A stretch of DNA of 64,000 nt from JAICWY01 sp964531205 (GTDB lineage: Bacteria > Vulcanimicrobiota > Vulcanimicrobiia > Vulcanimicrobiales > Vulcanimicrobiaceae): positions 1 to 64,000 of the forward strand of contig CAZHGH010000005.1 in the NCBI GenBank assembly GCA_964531205.1, given 5' to 3'. The notes under the pieces were generated by a model. The model was not told where the DNA came from and ran no database searches. It worked only from the letters and a program-made list of their open reading frames with translations. Below, piece after piece: positions 26,101 to 33,491 of this stretch. Every line of letters starts with the position of its first letter. The stretch's first letter is position 1. Both the position numbers and the translations under genes were made by a program.

Positions 26101-26723
26101 CGAACGTCAATCTGAACGCGGAAGCGGATCGCGAAGAGCTCGCGCAGCGCGAGCAATTCTTGCGCGAACAGCTCGAGGATCTCTCGAAGGCGCGCGAGAC
26201 GCTGTTACAATCGATTCGCGAGATCGAGCAGCAGACGCAGGCGAAATTTAACGAGACTTTCGATCAAGTCGCGGAAGCGTTCACCGAGATGTACGCGCGT
26301 CTGTTCCCCGGCGGGCAAGCCAAAATGTGGCAGACCAATCCGGAGAATCTGTCGGAAACGGGCATCGAAATCTCGGTGCAGCCGCCCGGCAAGAAACTCA
26401 TGCCGTTGCCGTCGCTTTCGGGCGGCGAGCGCGCGATGACCGCCGCAGCGCTCATCTTTGCGCTGATTAAAGTGCGTCCGTCGCCGTTCTATCTGCTCGA
26501 CGAGGTCGACGCGGCTCTGGACGACGCGAACGTCGAGCGCTTCTCGCGCATGGTGCGCGAGCTTGCGACCGATTCGCAGATGATCATCGTTACGCACAAC
26601 AAGCAAACGATGGAACTTGCGGATCGCATGTACGGCGTAACGATGGGCGAGGCCGGCATCAGCTCGCTGATTTCCGCGGAACTCACCGAGCGCGCGCGCG
26701 AACCGGAGCCTGCGATTGCCTGA
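23154..26723 (+). CDS. smc: Chromosome segregation protein SMC
   Basis: 1189 residues from a GTG overlapping the rnc stop. SMC ATPase for chromosome condensation. Walker A GPNGSGKSN (K37), long coiled coils (about 165-500 and 650-1000), and a hinge domain (about 505-640) containing GIEGIVSNLI and GRATFLPLD. The signature LSGGERAMTA and Walker B YLLDEVDAALDD lie near the C-terminus. Length and order match the canonical protein. The partners ScpA/ScpB are not in the window. The end overlaps the purH start by 8 nt. Confidence 0.96.
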   Translation: MKLKQIKTFGFKTFAEPTTLEFGGGITAIVGPNGSGKSNLIDAFRWVLGEQSSKSLRSGKMEDVIFAGNEKRKPLGLAEVSVTFDNSDRKLPIDFTEVEITRRAYRAGEIEYYINRNQCRLRDILDLLMGTGLGPGSYSIVSQGQIDSILTSKPQDRRALFEETAGINKFLARKNESMRRLEQTEQNAIRINDLIAELERRIPELDTQVRRAKRYRKVSGRVRDLEILSYIRASASRREERETLKVELERNEELRSAAAARAASLGAQLAEARTRAYQHELALEEHRTQSQQLRAELARLEADYAAALARRETLEAQNTQTSEDVARVQHERETLEASIGDLEARIAPLQGELEAARERELQAQSALSHARGELDAIFTQLREVEAAATALATRKAERRVQGENARAEAERLEHETAAARVRCEQFEIQAGAATHKFTERERQLQHLETQLVDARGRVEDAEHAVAQAQTDVAHALTAHREYSSEVAAAESRLHTIEELENSLEGHVPGTRAVVEAWQRGELHGIEGIVSNLITTDEQYARAMDIAFGARLSNIITSTSEDAERAIDYLNRKEMGRATFLPLDTLQNRPGKDLTPDLRSVNGVIGYAHTLIRTQPQYESIVKFLVGNVLVVDTLQTGIYLARNRGLRDTIVTLSGEQIAGGGAITGGRYQREKSILSRRVQAQTLREQLAEMRARLADLEAKVHESTRFNEESVAQRDEAKARLGRVELSLTELRAEMANVSAEAERLQHELHAARARVEEFQTKVAQARERERELESAQPEEMQSDADRVRLEHELAQARERIAQAEAVQSQASQLAGDLRERFAALSAERDGAKARLGIIDQDAERSRLAREQMLSEIGSLSQQIERASAQLDELRTRVAQADANFDAARKEREQLSDQVTRLEGEMRTAEIEERDAQAGGERHRTRLAEIEAELGMLVSQFAQNPATDEECRDVEDRYKEEPDTVADDLPRLREELARLSNVNLNAEADREELAQREQFLREQLEDLSKARETLLQSIREIEQQTQAKFNETFDQVAEAFTEMYARLFPGGQAKMWQTNPENLSETGIEISVQPPGKKLMPLPSLSGGERAMTAAALIFALIKVRPSPFYLLDEVDAALDDANVERFSRMVRELATDSQMIIVTHNKQTMELADRMYGVTMGEAGISSLISAELTERAREPEPAIA

Positions 26724-28278
26724 AGCGGCCCTCTTTTCGCTTTCCGATAAAACCGGTGCCGAAGAAGTCGCCAAAGCGCTCGCCGCGCGAGGCGTGCACA
26801 TCTACGCTACCGGCGGAACCCGCGAGTATCTTGCAAAGTACGGCGTTCCAACACGCGACGTCGAAGAACTGACCGGCTTCCCGCCGCTTTTTGACGGCCG
26901 CGTCAAAACGCTGCACCCCAAAGTCTTCGGCGCGATTCTGTACGATCGCAATAATGCGGCGCATCGCGATCAGGCGCGCGTATACGCAATTCACGATCTG
27001 CGGTACGTTGTCGTGAATCTCTATCCATTCGAGGCGACCGTCGCGAAAGAAGCCACGACGCTTCCCGAAGCAATAGAGCAAATCGATATCGGCGGCGTTT
27101 CGCTGCTGCGTGCGGCGGCGAAAAACTTTTCCAGCGTTAGCGTTCTCACGCACCCGTCGCAGTACGAGCCGTTTTTGAGCGCGCTGCCGTCCGGCGGTTT
27201 GGATGAAAACGCGCGCCGCCGGCTCGCGGTTGCGGCGTTCGAGCGCACCGCCGAATACGATGCTGCAATCGCGCATTATCTTGCCGCGGAAGGCGCGGTT
27301 ATGCCGAGCGAGTTGCCCGGTGCGCTGACGCTGACGATGCCGCTTGCCCAGCCGCTGCGCTACGGTGAAAATCCGCAGATGCGGGCGGCCTTCTACGTCG
27401 ACGGACGCGAGCGTTTGCCGGAGCAGCTTCACGGCAAGGAACTTTCATACAACAATTTGCTCGATCTCGATGCGACGCTGCGGTTATTGTCGCGCGCACC
27501 GCTCGGTGCGAACATCGGCTCCGAGCGCGAACGGTTCGTACGCGCCGCGATTGTGAAACACACAGTGCCTTGCGGCGTTGCGCAGCGCTCCGCGGCAGCG
27601 AAAGCGGTGCGCGACGCGCTTGACGCCGATCCGGTGTCGGCATTCGGCGGCATCATCGCGGTCGATGCACCGATCGATCTCGAAGCCGCGCAAGCACTCT
27701 CCGCATTCTTTTTGGAAATCGTCGCGGCGCCCGTCTTTCACGACGACGCCCTCGCGCTGCTCAAGAAAAAAAAGAATTTGCGCATCATGCGCTTCGACGG
27801 CTCGTTGCCCGACGAATTGCAGCGGGAACTGCAACTGCGCAGCGCGTTAGGCGGCGTTCTCGCCGAGGAAGAGGACCGCTCATACAAGCCCGAGACGTGG
27901 CGCGTCGTCAGCAAACGGCAGCCGCTTGCTCAGGAGTGGCACGATCTCGCGTTCGCATGGGACGTTGTACGTCATGTGAAGAGCAATGGCGTCGTGATTG
28001 TGAAGGGCGGCGTGACGCGCGGCATCTGCGCGGGACAAACCAATCGCGTGAGCGCCGTAAAAATCGCGGGCGAACGCGCCGGAGATAATGCGATCGGCGC
28101 AGCTTGCGCGAGCGACGGATTCTTCCCATTTCCCGACGGCCTCGAAGAGGCCGCGCATGCCGGCTGTACCGCGATTATCGCACCTGAAGGCTCGGTTCGC
28201 GATGCCGAAGTTATTGCGGCGGCGGACAACCTCGGCGTATCGCTGGTGTTTTCGACTCACCGGTATTTTTTGCATTAG
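26716..28278 (+). CDS. purH: Bifunctional AICAR formyltransferase / IMP cyclohydrolase
   Basis: 520 residues from a TTG start (MPEAALFSLSDKTG), 8 nt inside smc. It catalyses the last two steps of IMP synthesis. N-terminal MGS-like cyclohydrolase domain (1-~195) with ATGGTREYL, GRVKTLHPKVFGAIL and INLYPF-like VVNLYPFE. C-terminal transformylase domain with LRYGENPQM, DPVSAFGG and the catalytic K-H in KHTVPCGVA. The usual Asn of KHxNPCG is Val here and the C-terminal RHFRH is HRYFLH, so it is somewhat divergent. No other pur gene is adjacent. Confidence 0.92.
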   Translation: MPEAALFSLSDKTGAEEVAKALAARGVHIYATGGTREYLAKYGVPTRDVEELTGFPPLFDGRVKTLHPKVFGAILYDRNNAAHRDQARVYAIHDLRYVVVNLYPFEATVAKEATTLPEAIEQIDIGGVSLLRAAAKNFSSVSVLTHPSQYEPFLSALPSGGLDENARRRLAVAAFERTAEYDAAIAHYLAAEGAVMPSELPGALTLTMPLAQPLRYGENPQMRAAFYVDGRERLPEQLHGKELSYNNLLDLDATLRLLSRAPLGANIGSERERFVRAAIVKHTVPCGVAQRSAAAKAVRDALDADPVSAFGGIIAVDAPIDLEAAQALSAFFLEIVAAPVFHDDALALLKKKKNLRIMRFDGSLPDELQRELQLRSALGGVLAEEEDRSYKPETWRVVSKRQPLAQEWHDLAFAWDVVRHVKSNGVVIVKGGVTRGICAGQTNRVSAVKIAGERAGDNAIGAACASDGFFPFPDGLEEAAHAGCTAIIAPEGSVRDAEVIAAADNLGVSLVFSTHRYFLH

Positions 28279-28311
28279 TCACATCGAGGAAACCATAAGC
28301 GCTACACCGGC

Positions 28312-29070
28312 ATGGGCGTGGCAATCATACCTCTTCGCATAACGGCGTTCGCCTTAGCAACGCTGCTCTTCACCGCCTGCGCGTCACCACAAGACGCGGC
28401 CGATCGGCATTTGCTCGACACTCTAAAGATGGATCTCGCCTCGCAATACCACGAGTGCCTTCCGCTCGGCTGGGCACCGGTCCGCGTCCTGAAATCCTAC
28501 TATCCGGGCCGCTCAATCGGGCTGCAAAACTACGCAGAGTGGCTCGACGCAATGTGGATCGGCAGCGTGCATAACGATGAGATGCACCGTCCGGACGTGG
28601 CCATCATCCTGAACGTTTTGGACCGTCTCGTCGGCAAAGGGTTGCTGGTTCGTCGACCGTCGCCTAACGGGCGGCGCTACTACATGACATTTGAAGCCTC
28701 GCACTATTTTTACGAGGCAAATTTATATCGGAACAATCCCGACCGCGTACGGTACTTGTGCTACTCCACGGTTGTGCCTGTAAAGATTGTTTCTAAGGGT
28801 GCGGAGCATCTGGAACGCTACGGTCGACGTATGCATCGCGTGTTTACCGTAACGTTTGAATGGAAGGCAAGTGCACCGGCTGCGTGGGCAAACGATCCGT
28901 ATCTGCGGGCGCATAGCGTCATTTTGGCGCCCATTCAAAGCCCCGCAACGGGCACGATGATGTACGTAAACGGCGACTGGGATATGGCCTCGCTGGATAA
29001 AGACGAATCGCCGCTACCCGCGCTTACCGATCCCTCAGCGTGGCCCAGCTTTAGTCAAGCGATGCGCTAA
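28312..29070 (+). CDS. Lipoprotein of unknown function
   Basis: 252 residues. The N-terminus is a lipoprotein signal ending in LLFTAC (Cys near residue 23). The body has no motif I recognise. The stretch RPDVAIILNVLDRLVGKGLLVRRPSPNGRRYYMTFEASHYF resembles a winged-helix-like segment with a basic wing and repeated Tyr/Phe, which would be unusual in an exported protein. The remainder is mixed alpha/beta. It follows purH by 33 nt and is convergent with the peptidase gene at 29074. Confidence 0.65.
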   Translation: MGVAIIPLRITAFALATLLFTACASPQDAADRHLLDTLKMDLASQYHECLPLGWAPVRVLKSYYPGRSIGLQNYAEWLDAMWIGSVHNDEMHRPDVAIILNVLDRLVGKGLLVRRPSPNGRRYYMTFEASHYFYEANLYRNNPDRVRYLCYSTVVPVKIVSKGAEHLERYGRRMHRVFTVTFEWKASAPAAWANDPYLRAHSVILAPIQSPATGTMMYVNGDWDMASLDKDESPLPALTDPSAWPSFSQAMR

Positions 29071-29073
29071 CGT

Positions 29074-30558
29074 TCATACTGAAGGCCAGCCTTTCATCGA
29101 CGTAGCAAACGGGGGGAACTTGTAGCCGTTACGGCATTGATTGACATTGAGGCCCTTCGCCGACCCGGCGCGCACAAATTGAAATGCGAGGTTATCCGTG
29201 CACGGTATTACCACGGAATGTCCGCCGCCTCGTACCAGCACTTCGCGTCCGTTCGGAAGATACCGCAACGCCTCTTCACCGTATCGCGCCGGTGTGCCGG
29301 GGTCGTTGGATGAGGAAACCATCAGCACGGGGATGTCGCTCTGGACCGGCTCGTTAAAGCTCGGCGGCATTGCGGGAACGTTCCAAATTGCGCACGCGCG
29401 CTGCTGTGCGCGAATGCGAAGTATACCCGCGAACGAATGCTGCACGGCCCACTGCATTTGCTTCGGATCCAAAAACGGCATCCAATCGGCACACGTATAT
29501 GAGAGATTCGCCGGCGCGTTCAGATCGTTTGAAAACAGTTGCGCCGCCGGTACGATCATTGCTCCCAGCGGAGCATAATCGCGCCGGTACGCGCGCTCGA
29601 TAATGTACGGAATGTACCTCGCGACTTCCGGCGCATATAAGACGTGACGCAGTTGATCGACGAAGACTTCTTTTGAGAGTCCCACGGTTTCCATCCGTTT
29701 TGTCACGAGGTTTTTGGCTGGGACCGGGATCGCTCCGGTATCGAAACGGTGCAATACGGCTCTGAAGTGATTCGGGAAGTTCGGGAAATTGCGGCGGCAC
29801 GCCGCATCTTGACGGCAGTTGGCTGCGAGTTCGTTCAGCGCGGTTTGTGCACCGTCCGGTGCTCCCGGCAGCGGCAAGAAGCCCGGCGGCGCGACGCTGA
29901 AAAGAAAGGCGCTTTCCACGTTCTCGGAGTGTCTGCGCATGTAAACCAGTGAAAACGTGGTTCCGTACGACCCGGCATAAAGTACCAGCTTCGGATACCC
30001 GAGCGCGGCGCGCAGTTCGTCTAAATCGTCAACGGTATTGTCGGTGTTGTACTGGCTGAGATCGTGCGTTGCCGAGCTTTTTGCGCGGCACGCTGATACC
30101 AGCTGATCGGGCCATAACTGGCGAAAATACGCGGCGGGATCGCCCGGCGGGGCAAATTGACAATCGAAGGGATTGGACTGACCCATACCGCGATCGTCCG
30201 CGAACAAAATGTCGTAGCTGTCGCGCAGCTTCGAGAGCGCCGGTTCGAATGCAGCATCGGCGATATATTGAGCAAAGGGCGTTGTACTCTCGCCCGGACC
30301 GCCCGCGATAAACGCGATCGCGCGATGCGTCGGGTGCTTTGCCTTCAGAACGATGACGTACAGCGGTATAATGCGGCCGGCGTGCTGCGCTCGATTCTCA
30401 TAAACGCCGAACGTTCCGCACATGGCCGGGACTTTGGAATGCCCTTGCGTACAGGGCGATAAGTGTAGTCCCAGAGATGGTTCAGCGGCGGGTGCTCCCG
30501 CAATCGGCAGAAGCGCAGCAATAAAAAGCGCCGAGAGAAAAGAGCGAAGCAGCGTCAT
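29074..30558 (-). CDS. Secreted alpha/beta-hydrolase peptidase (tripeptidyl aminopeptidase-like)
   Basis: 494 residues. The ATG at 30558 has a very good GGAGGAG site 4 nt upstream. A signal peptide (LLRSFLSALFIAALLPIAGAPAAEP) leads into an alpha/beta hydrolase of the proline iminopeptidase / tripeptidyl aminopeptidase class: FIAGGPGEST oxyanion loop, DDRGMGQSNP, nucleophile elbow YAGSYGTTFSL (Ser), acid in SSNDPGTPA and histidine in RGGGHSVV. A C-terminal TAP-like region contains the last two. Such enzymes trim N-terminal residues of peptides outside the cytoplasm. The 96-nt gap to the divergent glyoxalase holds its promoter. Confidence 0.85.
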   Translation of the reverse strand: MTLLRSFLSALFIAALLPIAGAPAAEPSLGLHLSPCTQGHSKVPAMCGTFGVYENRAQHAGRIIPLYVIVLKAKHPTHRAIAFIAGGPGESTTPFAQYIADAAFEPALSKLRDSYDILFADDRGMGQSNPFDCQFAPPGDPAAYFRQLWPDQLVSACRAKSSATHDLSQYNTDNTVDDLDELRAALGYPKLVLYAGSYGTTFSLVYMRRHSENVESAFLFSVAPPGFLPLPGAPDGAQTALNELAANCRQDAACRRNFPNFPNHFRAVLHRFDTGAIPVPAKNLVTKRMETVGLSKEVFVDQLRHVLYAPEVARYIPYIIERAYRRDYAPLGAMIVPAAQLFSNDLNAPANLSYTCADWMPFLDPKQMQWAVQHSFAGILRIRAQQRACAIWNVPAMPPSFNEPVQSDIPVLMVSSSNDPGTPARYGEEALRYLPNGREVLVRGGGHSVVIPCTDNLAFQFVRAGSAKGLNVNQCRNGYKFPPFATSMKGWPSV

Positions 30559-30642
30559 CAAACTCCTCCGGTCGTTTTGCTGACCTAGGAACGAAGTACG
30601 GTCGGCCTTCGTTTCAACAACGTAATGGACGGAGACCTGGGG

Positions 30643-30648
30643 TATACT
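30643..30648 (+). promoter_or_regulatory. -10 element (TATACT) for the glyoxalase gene
   Basis: TATACT ends 6 nt before the ATG at 30655, so the transcript should begin at the start codon. No clear -35 and no Shine-Dalgarno sequence. Confidence 0.5.
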
Positions 30649-30654
30649 AGCGCC

Positions 30655-31056
30655 ATGCCGCGCTTTTTGCATACGTCGATTTTCGTGAACGACATGAAAG
30701 AAACGATCGACTTCTACACGGAGAAACTCGGAATGCGTCTCTTGGACGGGCCGTACCATTATCCGGGTAACGCCGATATGGCGTTTGTGGGCAACGATTG
30801 GAACGCGTACATCGAACTCGTGTACGACCTCGAGGAGCACCCGCCGTACCAGATCGGAAACCGCTACGAGCATTTGGCTTTGGAAGTCGAGGGCGATCTG
30901 AAGGAATATGTCGACGGCTTGCGTGCAAAAGGCGTGAAGATTCTTAAAGACGTGTATAAGTCCCCAGGCGGTACGCGCGCGATTGCATTCGTGGAAGATC
31001 CGAATGGCATCCCGGTGGAGTTGCTCGAGCCGCGCCGCACGGAAAGTCTATCATGA
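30655..31056 (+). CDS. gloA: Glyoxalase I family protein (lactoylglutathione lyase-like)
   Basis: 133 residues. VOC superfamily: two beta-alpha-beta-beta-beta units with HTSIFVNDMKETIDFYTEKLGMRLL at the start, YIELVYDLE, YEHLALEVEGDL, and GTRAIAFVEDPNGIPVELLE at the end. The metal ligands of glyoxalase I (His, Glu, His, Glu) are all present at these positions. Proposed role: detoxification of methylglyoxal. The ATG at 30655 was preferred over one 10 codons upstream because it begins the conserved MPRFLHT strand and follows a -10 box directly. The stop overlaps the next gene (ATGA). Confidence 0.85.
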   Translation: MPRFLHTSIFVNDMKETIDFYTEKLGMRLLDGPYHYPGNADMAFVGNDWNAYIELVYDLEEHPPYQIGNRYEHLALEVEGDLKEYVDGLRAKGVKILKDVYKSPGGTRAIAFVEDPNGIPVELLEPRRTESLS

Positions 31057-31544
31057 TTCCAACGCCGCCGCCCGCGATCGTTTCACAAGCGTTCGGCGAT
31101 CGCGTGGCGCGTTTGACGCAACGCATCGCAACGGATGCGGAGAATCATTTACTCGCACCGGGACAGGAGCCGTTGCTGCGCGCGCAGCTCGCGGCGGCGA
31201 AAACGCCCGAGATGCTCGACGTCATTGACCGGCAACTTGCAGAGGTCGATTTCGTACTGTCACGAGCCGAAGACGGCCGGGCGATTGTCGTGCACGTCGG
31301 CGACGACGTGACAGTAGCGATGCACGACCCGTATCTGTGGTCCGTGCAAATGTCGGATCCGTCCGCGCTCGTGCGTCACGCCGGTGTAATGTATATTCGC
31401 GGCGTGCAAGGCGTGTACAACGCCTCGAAACCTGCGACAGTAACCGTTACGCTAACGGCAAGCACGCAGGGCGCATTGCCTTCACCGCCGCCGGATATGA
31501 AACAGCCGATTGTTTTTACCGTCGTGATCCTGCCGAAGCGTTAA
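31053..31544 (+). CDS. Conserved hypothetical protein, beta-rich C-terminus
   Basis: 163 residues, ATG overlapping the glyoxalase stop. No signal peptide. The first ~70 residues are helical (QAFGDRVARLTQRIATDAENHLL). The rest is beta-rich: IVVHVGDDVTVAMHDPYLWSVQM, a middle segment containing MYIRGVQGVYNA, then ATVTVTLTAS. This faintly recalls the chagasin/I42-type immunoglobulin fold, but I see no diagnostic motif. It is probably co-expressed with the glyoxalase and is convergent with the permease gene (4-nt overlap). Function unknown. Confidence 0.65.
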   Translation: MIPTPPPAIVSQAFGDRVARLTQRIATDAENHLLAPGQEPLLRAQLAAAKTPEMLDVIDRQLAEVDFVLSRAEDGRAIVVHVGDDVTVAMHDPYLWSVQMSDPSALVRHAGVMYIRGVQGVYNASKPATVTVTLTASTQGALPSPPPDMKQPIVFTVVILPKR

Positions 31545-32623
31545 CGATACACGAACGGGTCGGCGGGCGCAGCGATTGGTTGTAGCGTCTCGACGCGTAA
31601 ACGCAGACCGTCTTGCGTTGCAACAAGCACTCCGCCGGCTCGCATCCAGCCATGCAAAGCCGATCGCGGATTGTGTTCGAGGCGAATCACGATTGGCGCG
31701 GCATCGGCGCGACAACAGGTAATCGCGTAGCGCACGAGTGTTGCAGCATCGCCCGTGCGCGTCAGTACTCCGGTAAAATCGAGGCGCTCGCCCGCAAAGG
31801 CATCCGCGAGCGTCGTTTCGGTTGCGTGATACTCCGGCGGAGGTGCGGCGAGAACTGCACCTGCGAGCATTATAAGCGGAGCAATTCTTGCCTTTGCATT
31901 CGCCTCGCCTCGATAAATGTACGCTTGAATGATACACGCAACGGCGCAAGGCCACAGTGCAAGCGCAATTTTTGGATGGACGAGATCGCCTCCGTTGCGC
32001 GCCGCGACAATTGCACACGCGACGCCCGCGAGCGCATAGGCGAGCGCGTCATGTCGCACCTCGACTCGTTTCAAGCGCAGCCACGTTCGAAGATCGAATA
32101 TGCCGGCTGTGCAAAGAAACGCGGTAGCAGCGGCCGGTGCGACCCCGCGCAGTGCAGCGGCAAACCCGACTGCGCCTAAGCCGCACGGCGCGAGTACGAA
32201 GCCAAGAATCGCACCGCTTGCGAACGTTACCGGCATTGCGTTATGTGCCGCGAAAAGCGCGGGGCCTAATTGTGAAAACGCGGACCCAAGCAACGCTACC
32301 GGTGCGACCAATCCTAATTGTACGAGCATGCCGCTTTCGGAGTGGCTGCAGTGAAGCCGCTTTCGGTAAACGCAATCGACCGCCGTAGCTGCGCACACCC
32401 GCAGCGCCGCAACGATGGGTCCGAAGACAATCCACGTTGCGATCGCTGCGGGGATCGAACGCGCAGACGGGCCGGCCCCACACCCGCATCCCAGGTACGG
32501 CACCAGTCGCGCGTTCCACCGGAAAGGAACCTGTTGCAGTACCATTCCGGCAAGAATGAACGGCACGCTTTCGATCAACGTCGCCGCTGATGTTACCAGC
32601 ACTGCCGTCACCACGTGGTACAA
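31541..32623 (-). CDS. Permease (UPF0718/DUF318-like) fused to a DUF1980-like domain
   Basis: 360 residues. The N-terminal ~270 residues contain about eight transmembrane helices. The motif GCGCGAGPSARSIPAAIATWIVFGP sits where UPF0718 (DUF318) permeases have a Cys-rich loop. The C-terminal soluble part (about 275-360) has LVRYAITCCRADAAPIVI, matching the CCxADA motif of the DUF1980/TIGR03943 (YcgQ-type) family. In other bacteria these are usually two adjacent genes (ycgR-ycgQ type) suspected in metal or other solute export. Here they are one polypeptide. The substrate is unknown. It is divergent from the ModA-like gene, with 49 nt between them. Confidence 0.68.
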   Translation of the reverse strand: MYHVVTAVLVTSAATLIESVPFILAGMVLQQVPFRWNARLVPYLGCGCGAGPSARSIPAAIATWIVFGPIVAALRVCAATAVDCVYRKRLHCSHSESGMLVQLGLVAPVALLGSAFSQLGPALFAAHNAMPVTFASGAILGFVLAPCGLGAVGFAAALRGVAPAAATAFLCTAGIFDLRTWLRLKRVEVRHDALAYALAGVACAIVAARNGGDLVHPKIALALWPCAVACIIQAYIYRGEANAKARIAPLIMLAGAVLAAPPPEYHATETTLADAFAGERLDFTGVLTRTGDAATLVRYAITCCRADAAPIVIRLEHNPRSALHGWMRAGGVLVATQDGLRLRVETLQPIAAPADPFVYR

Positions 32624-32672
32624 TCACTCGAAGTGGGGTGAATGGCTAGCATGATGCCCCTTTGGAGGGCCA

Positions 32673-33491
32673 TTGAGTAAAAAATTCGCCGTACTTGCGA
32701 TCCTTATGCTGCTCGCGGCTATACCGGTTTTCGCACGGCCCTCGGGTGTGGTTACCGTTTTGTATGCCGGTTCGCTCGTAACGCAAATGGAAGGCCCGAT
32801 AAAACAAGCGTTGCGCGCGCAAGGCATCGACTTCCAAGGTCAGCCCGGCGGAAGCAAAGCGCTTGCGAATCTGATTGCGGCGGGAACGAAATCACCGGAC
32901 GTATTTATTAGCGTGAACCCGGCGCTCGTTTCGAGTTTGGGAACAAAAGTTGCGACTGCGACGACGTTCGCGGGGACCAGTCTTGGAATAGGATGGTCGG
33001 ATAAGTCGAGGTACGCCTCGCTATTTGCCGGGATGTCGACCGGTAAGACAGCGGTGTTGGATGCGCTTGCAACACCCGGTTTGAAGATTGGACGCACGGA
33101 TCCGGCCCTGGATCCGAAAGGCGCTTACACCGTACAAGCGATGAAAATGCTTGCGGGCGACGCGCGCGAACGCAACATTTTAGGCGACGACAACAATGCG
33201 GCGCAGGTGTTTCCCGAAGAAAATCTGCTTACGCGTGTAGAGCTGGGTGAGGCTGACGCCGGATTCTTCTATCGCACGGAAGCAATCGCGCGCGGACTAC
33301 ATTTCACACCGTTGCCCGGCAAGGCTTCGCTCAGCGATAAGATTACGTACACGCTTGCGATCATGAAAGACGCGCCGCATCCCTCGCAAGCCAAAGCGTT
33401 TGCAGAGTTCATGATCTCCGGCGGCGGCAAGCGGATTTTGCAGCGGGCCGGGATCGATTACTTCGCGCAGCCGAAGGCTGTCGTGCCTTAG
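32673..33491 (+). CDS. ModA/WtpA-like periplasmic substrate-binding protein
   Basis: 272 residues from a TTG with GGAGG 4 nt upstream. Signal peptide (FAVLAILMLLAAIPVFA), then a type II periplasmic binding fold: VVTVLYAGSLVTQMEGPI at the N-terminus, SPDVFISVNPAL, GRTDPALDPKG (oxyanion-binding turn), EADAGFFYRTEAIA and a C-terminal FAEFMISGGGKRIL. This resembles molybdate/tungstate binding proteins (ModA/WtpA). No permease or ATPase gene is adjacent, so transport would need components elsewhere. TACAAT at 32618-32623 could be its -10. Confidence 0.78.
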   Translation: MSKKFAVLAILMLLAAIPVFARPSGVVTVLYAGSLVTQMEGPIKQALRAQGIDFQGQPGGSKALANLIAAGTKSPDVFISVNPALVSSLGTKVATATTFAGTSLGIGWSDKSRYASLFAGMSTGKTAVLDALATPGLKIGRTDPALDPKGAYTVQAMKMLAGDARERNILGDDNNAAQVFPEENLLTRVELGEADAGFFYRTEAIARGLHFTPLPGKASLSDKITYTLAIMKDAPHPSQAKAFAEFMISGGGKRILQRAGIDYFAQPKAVVP

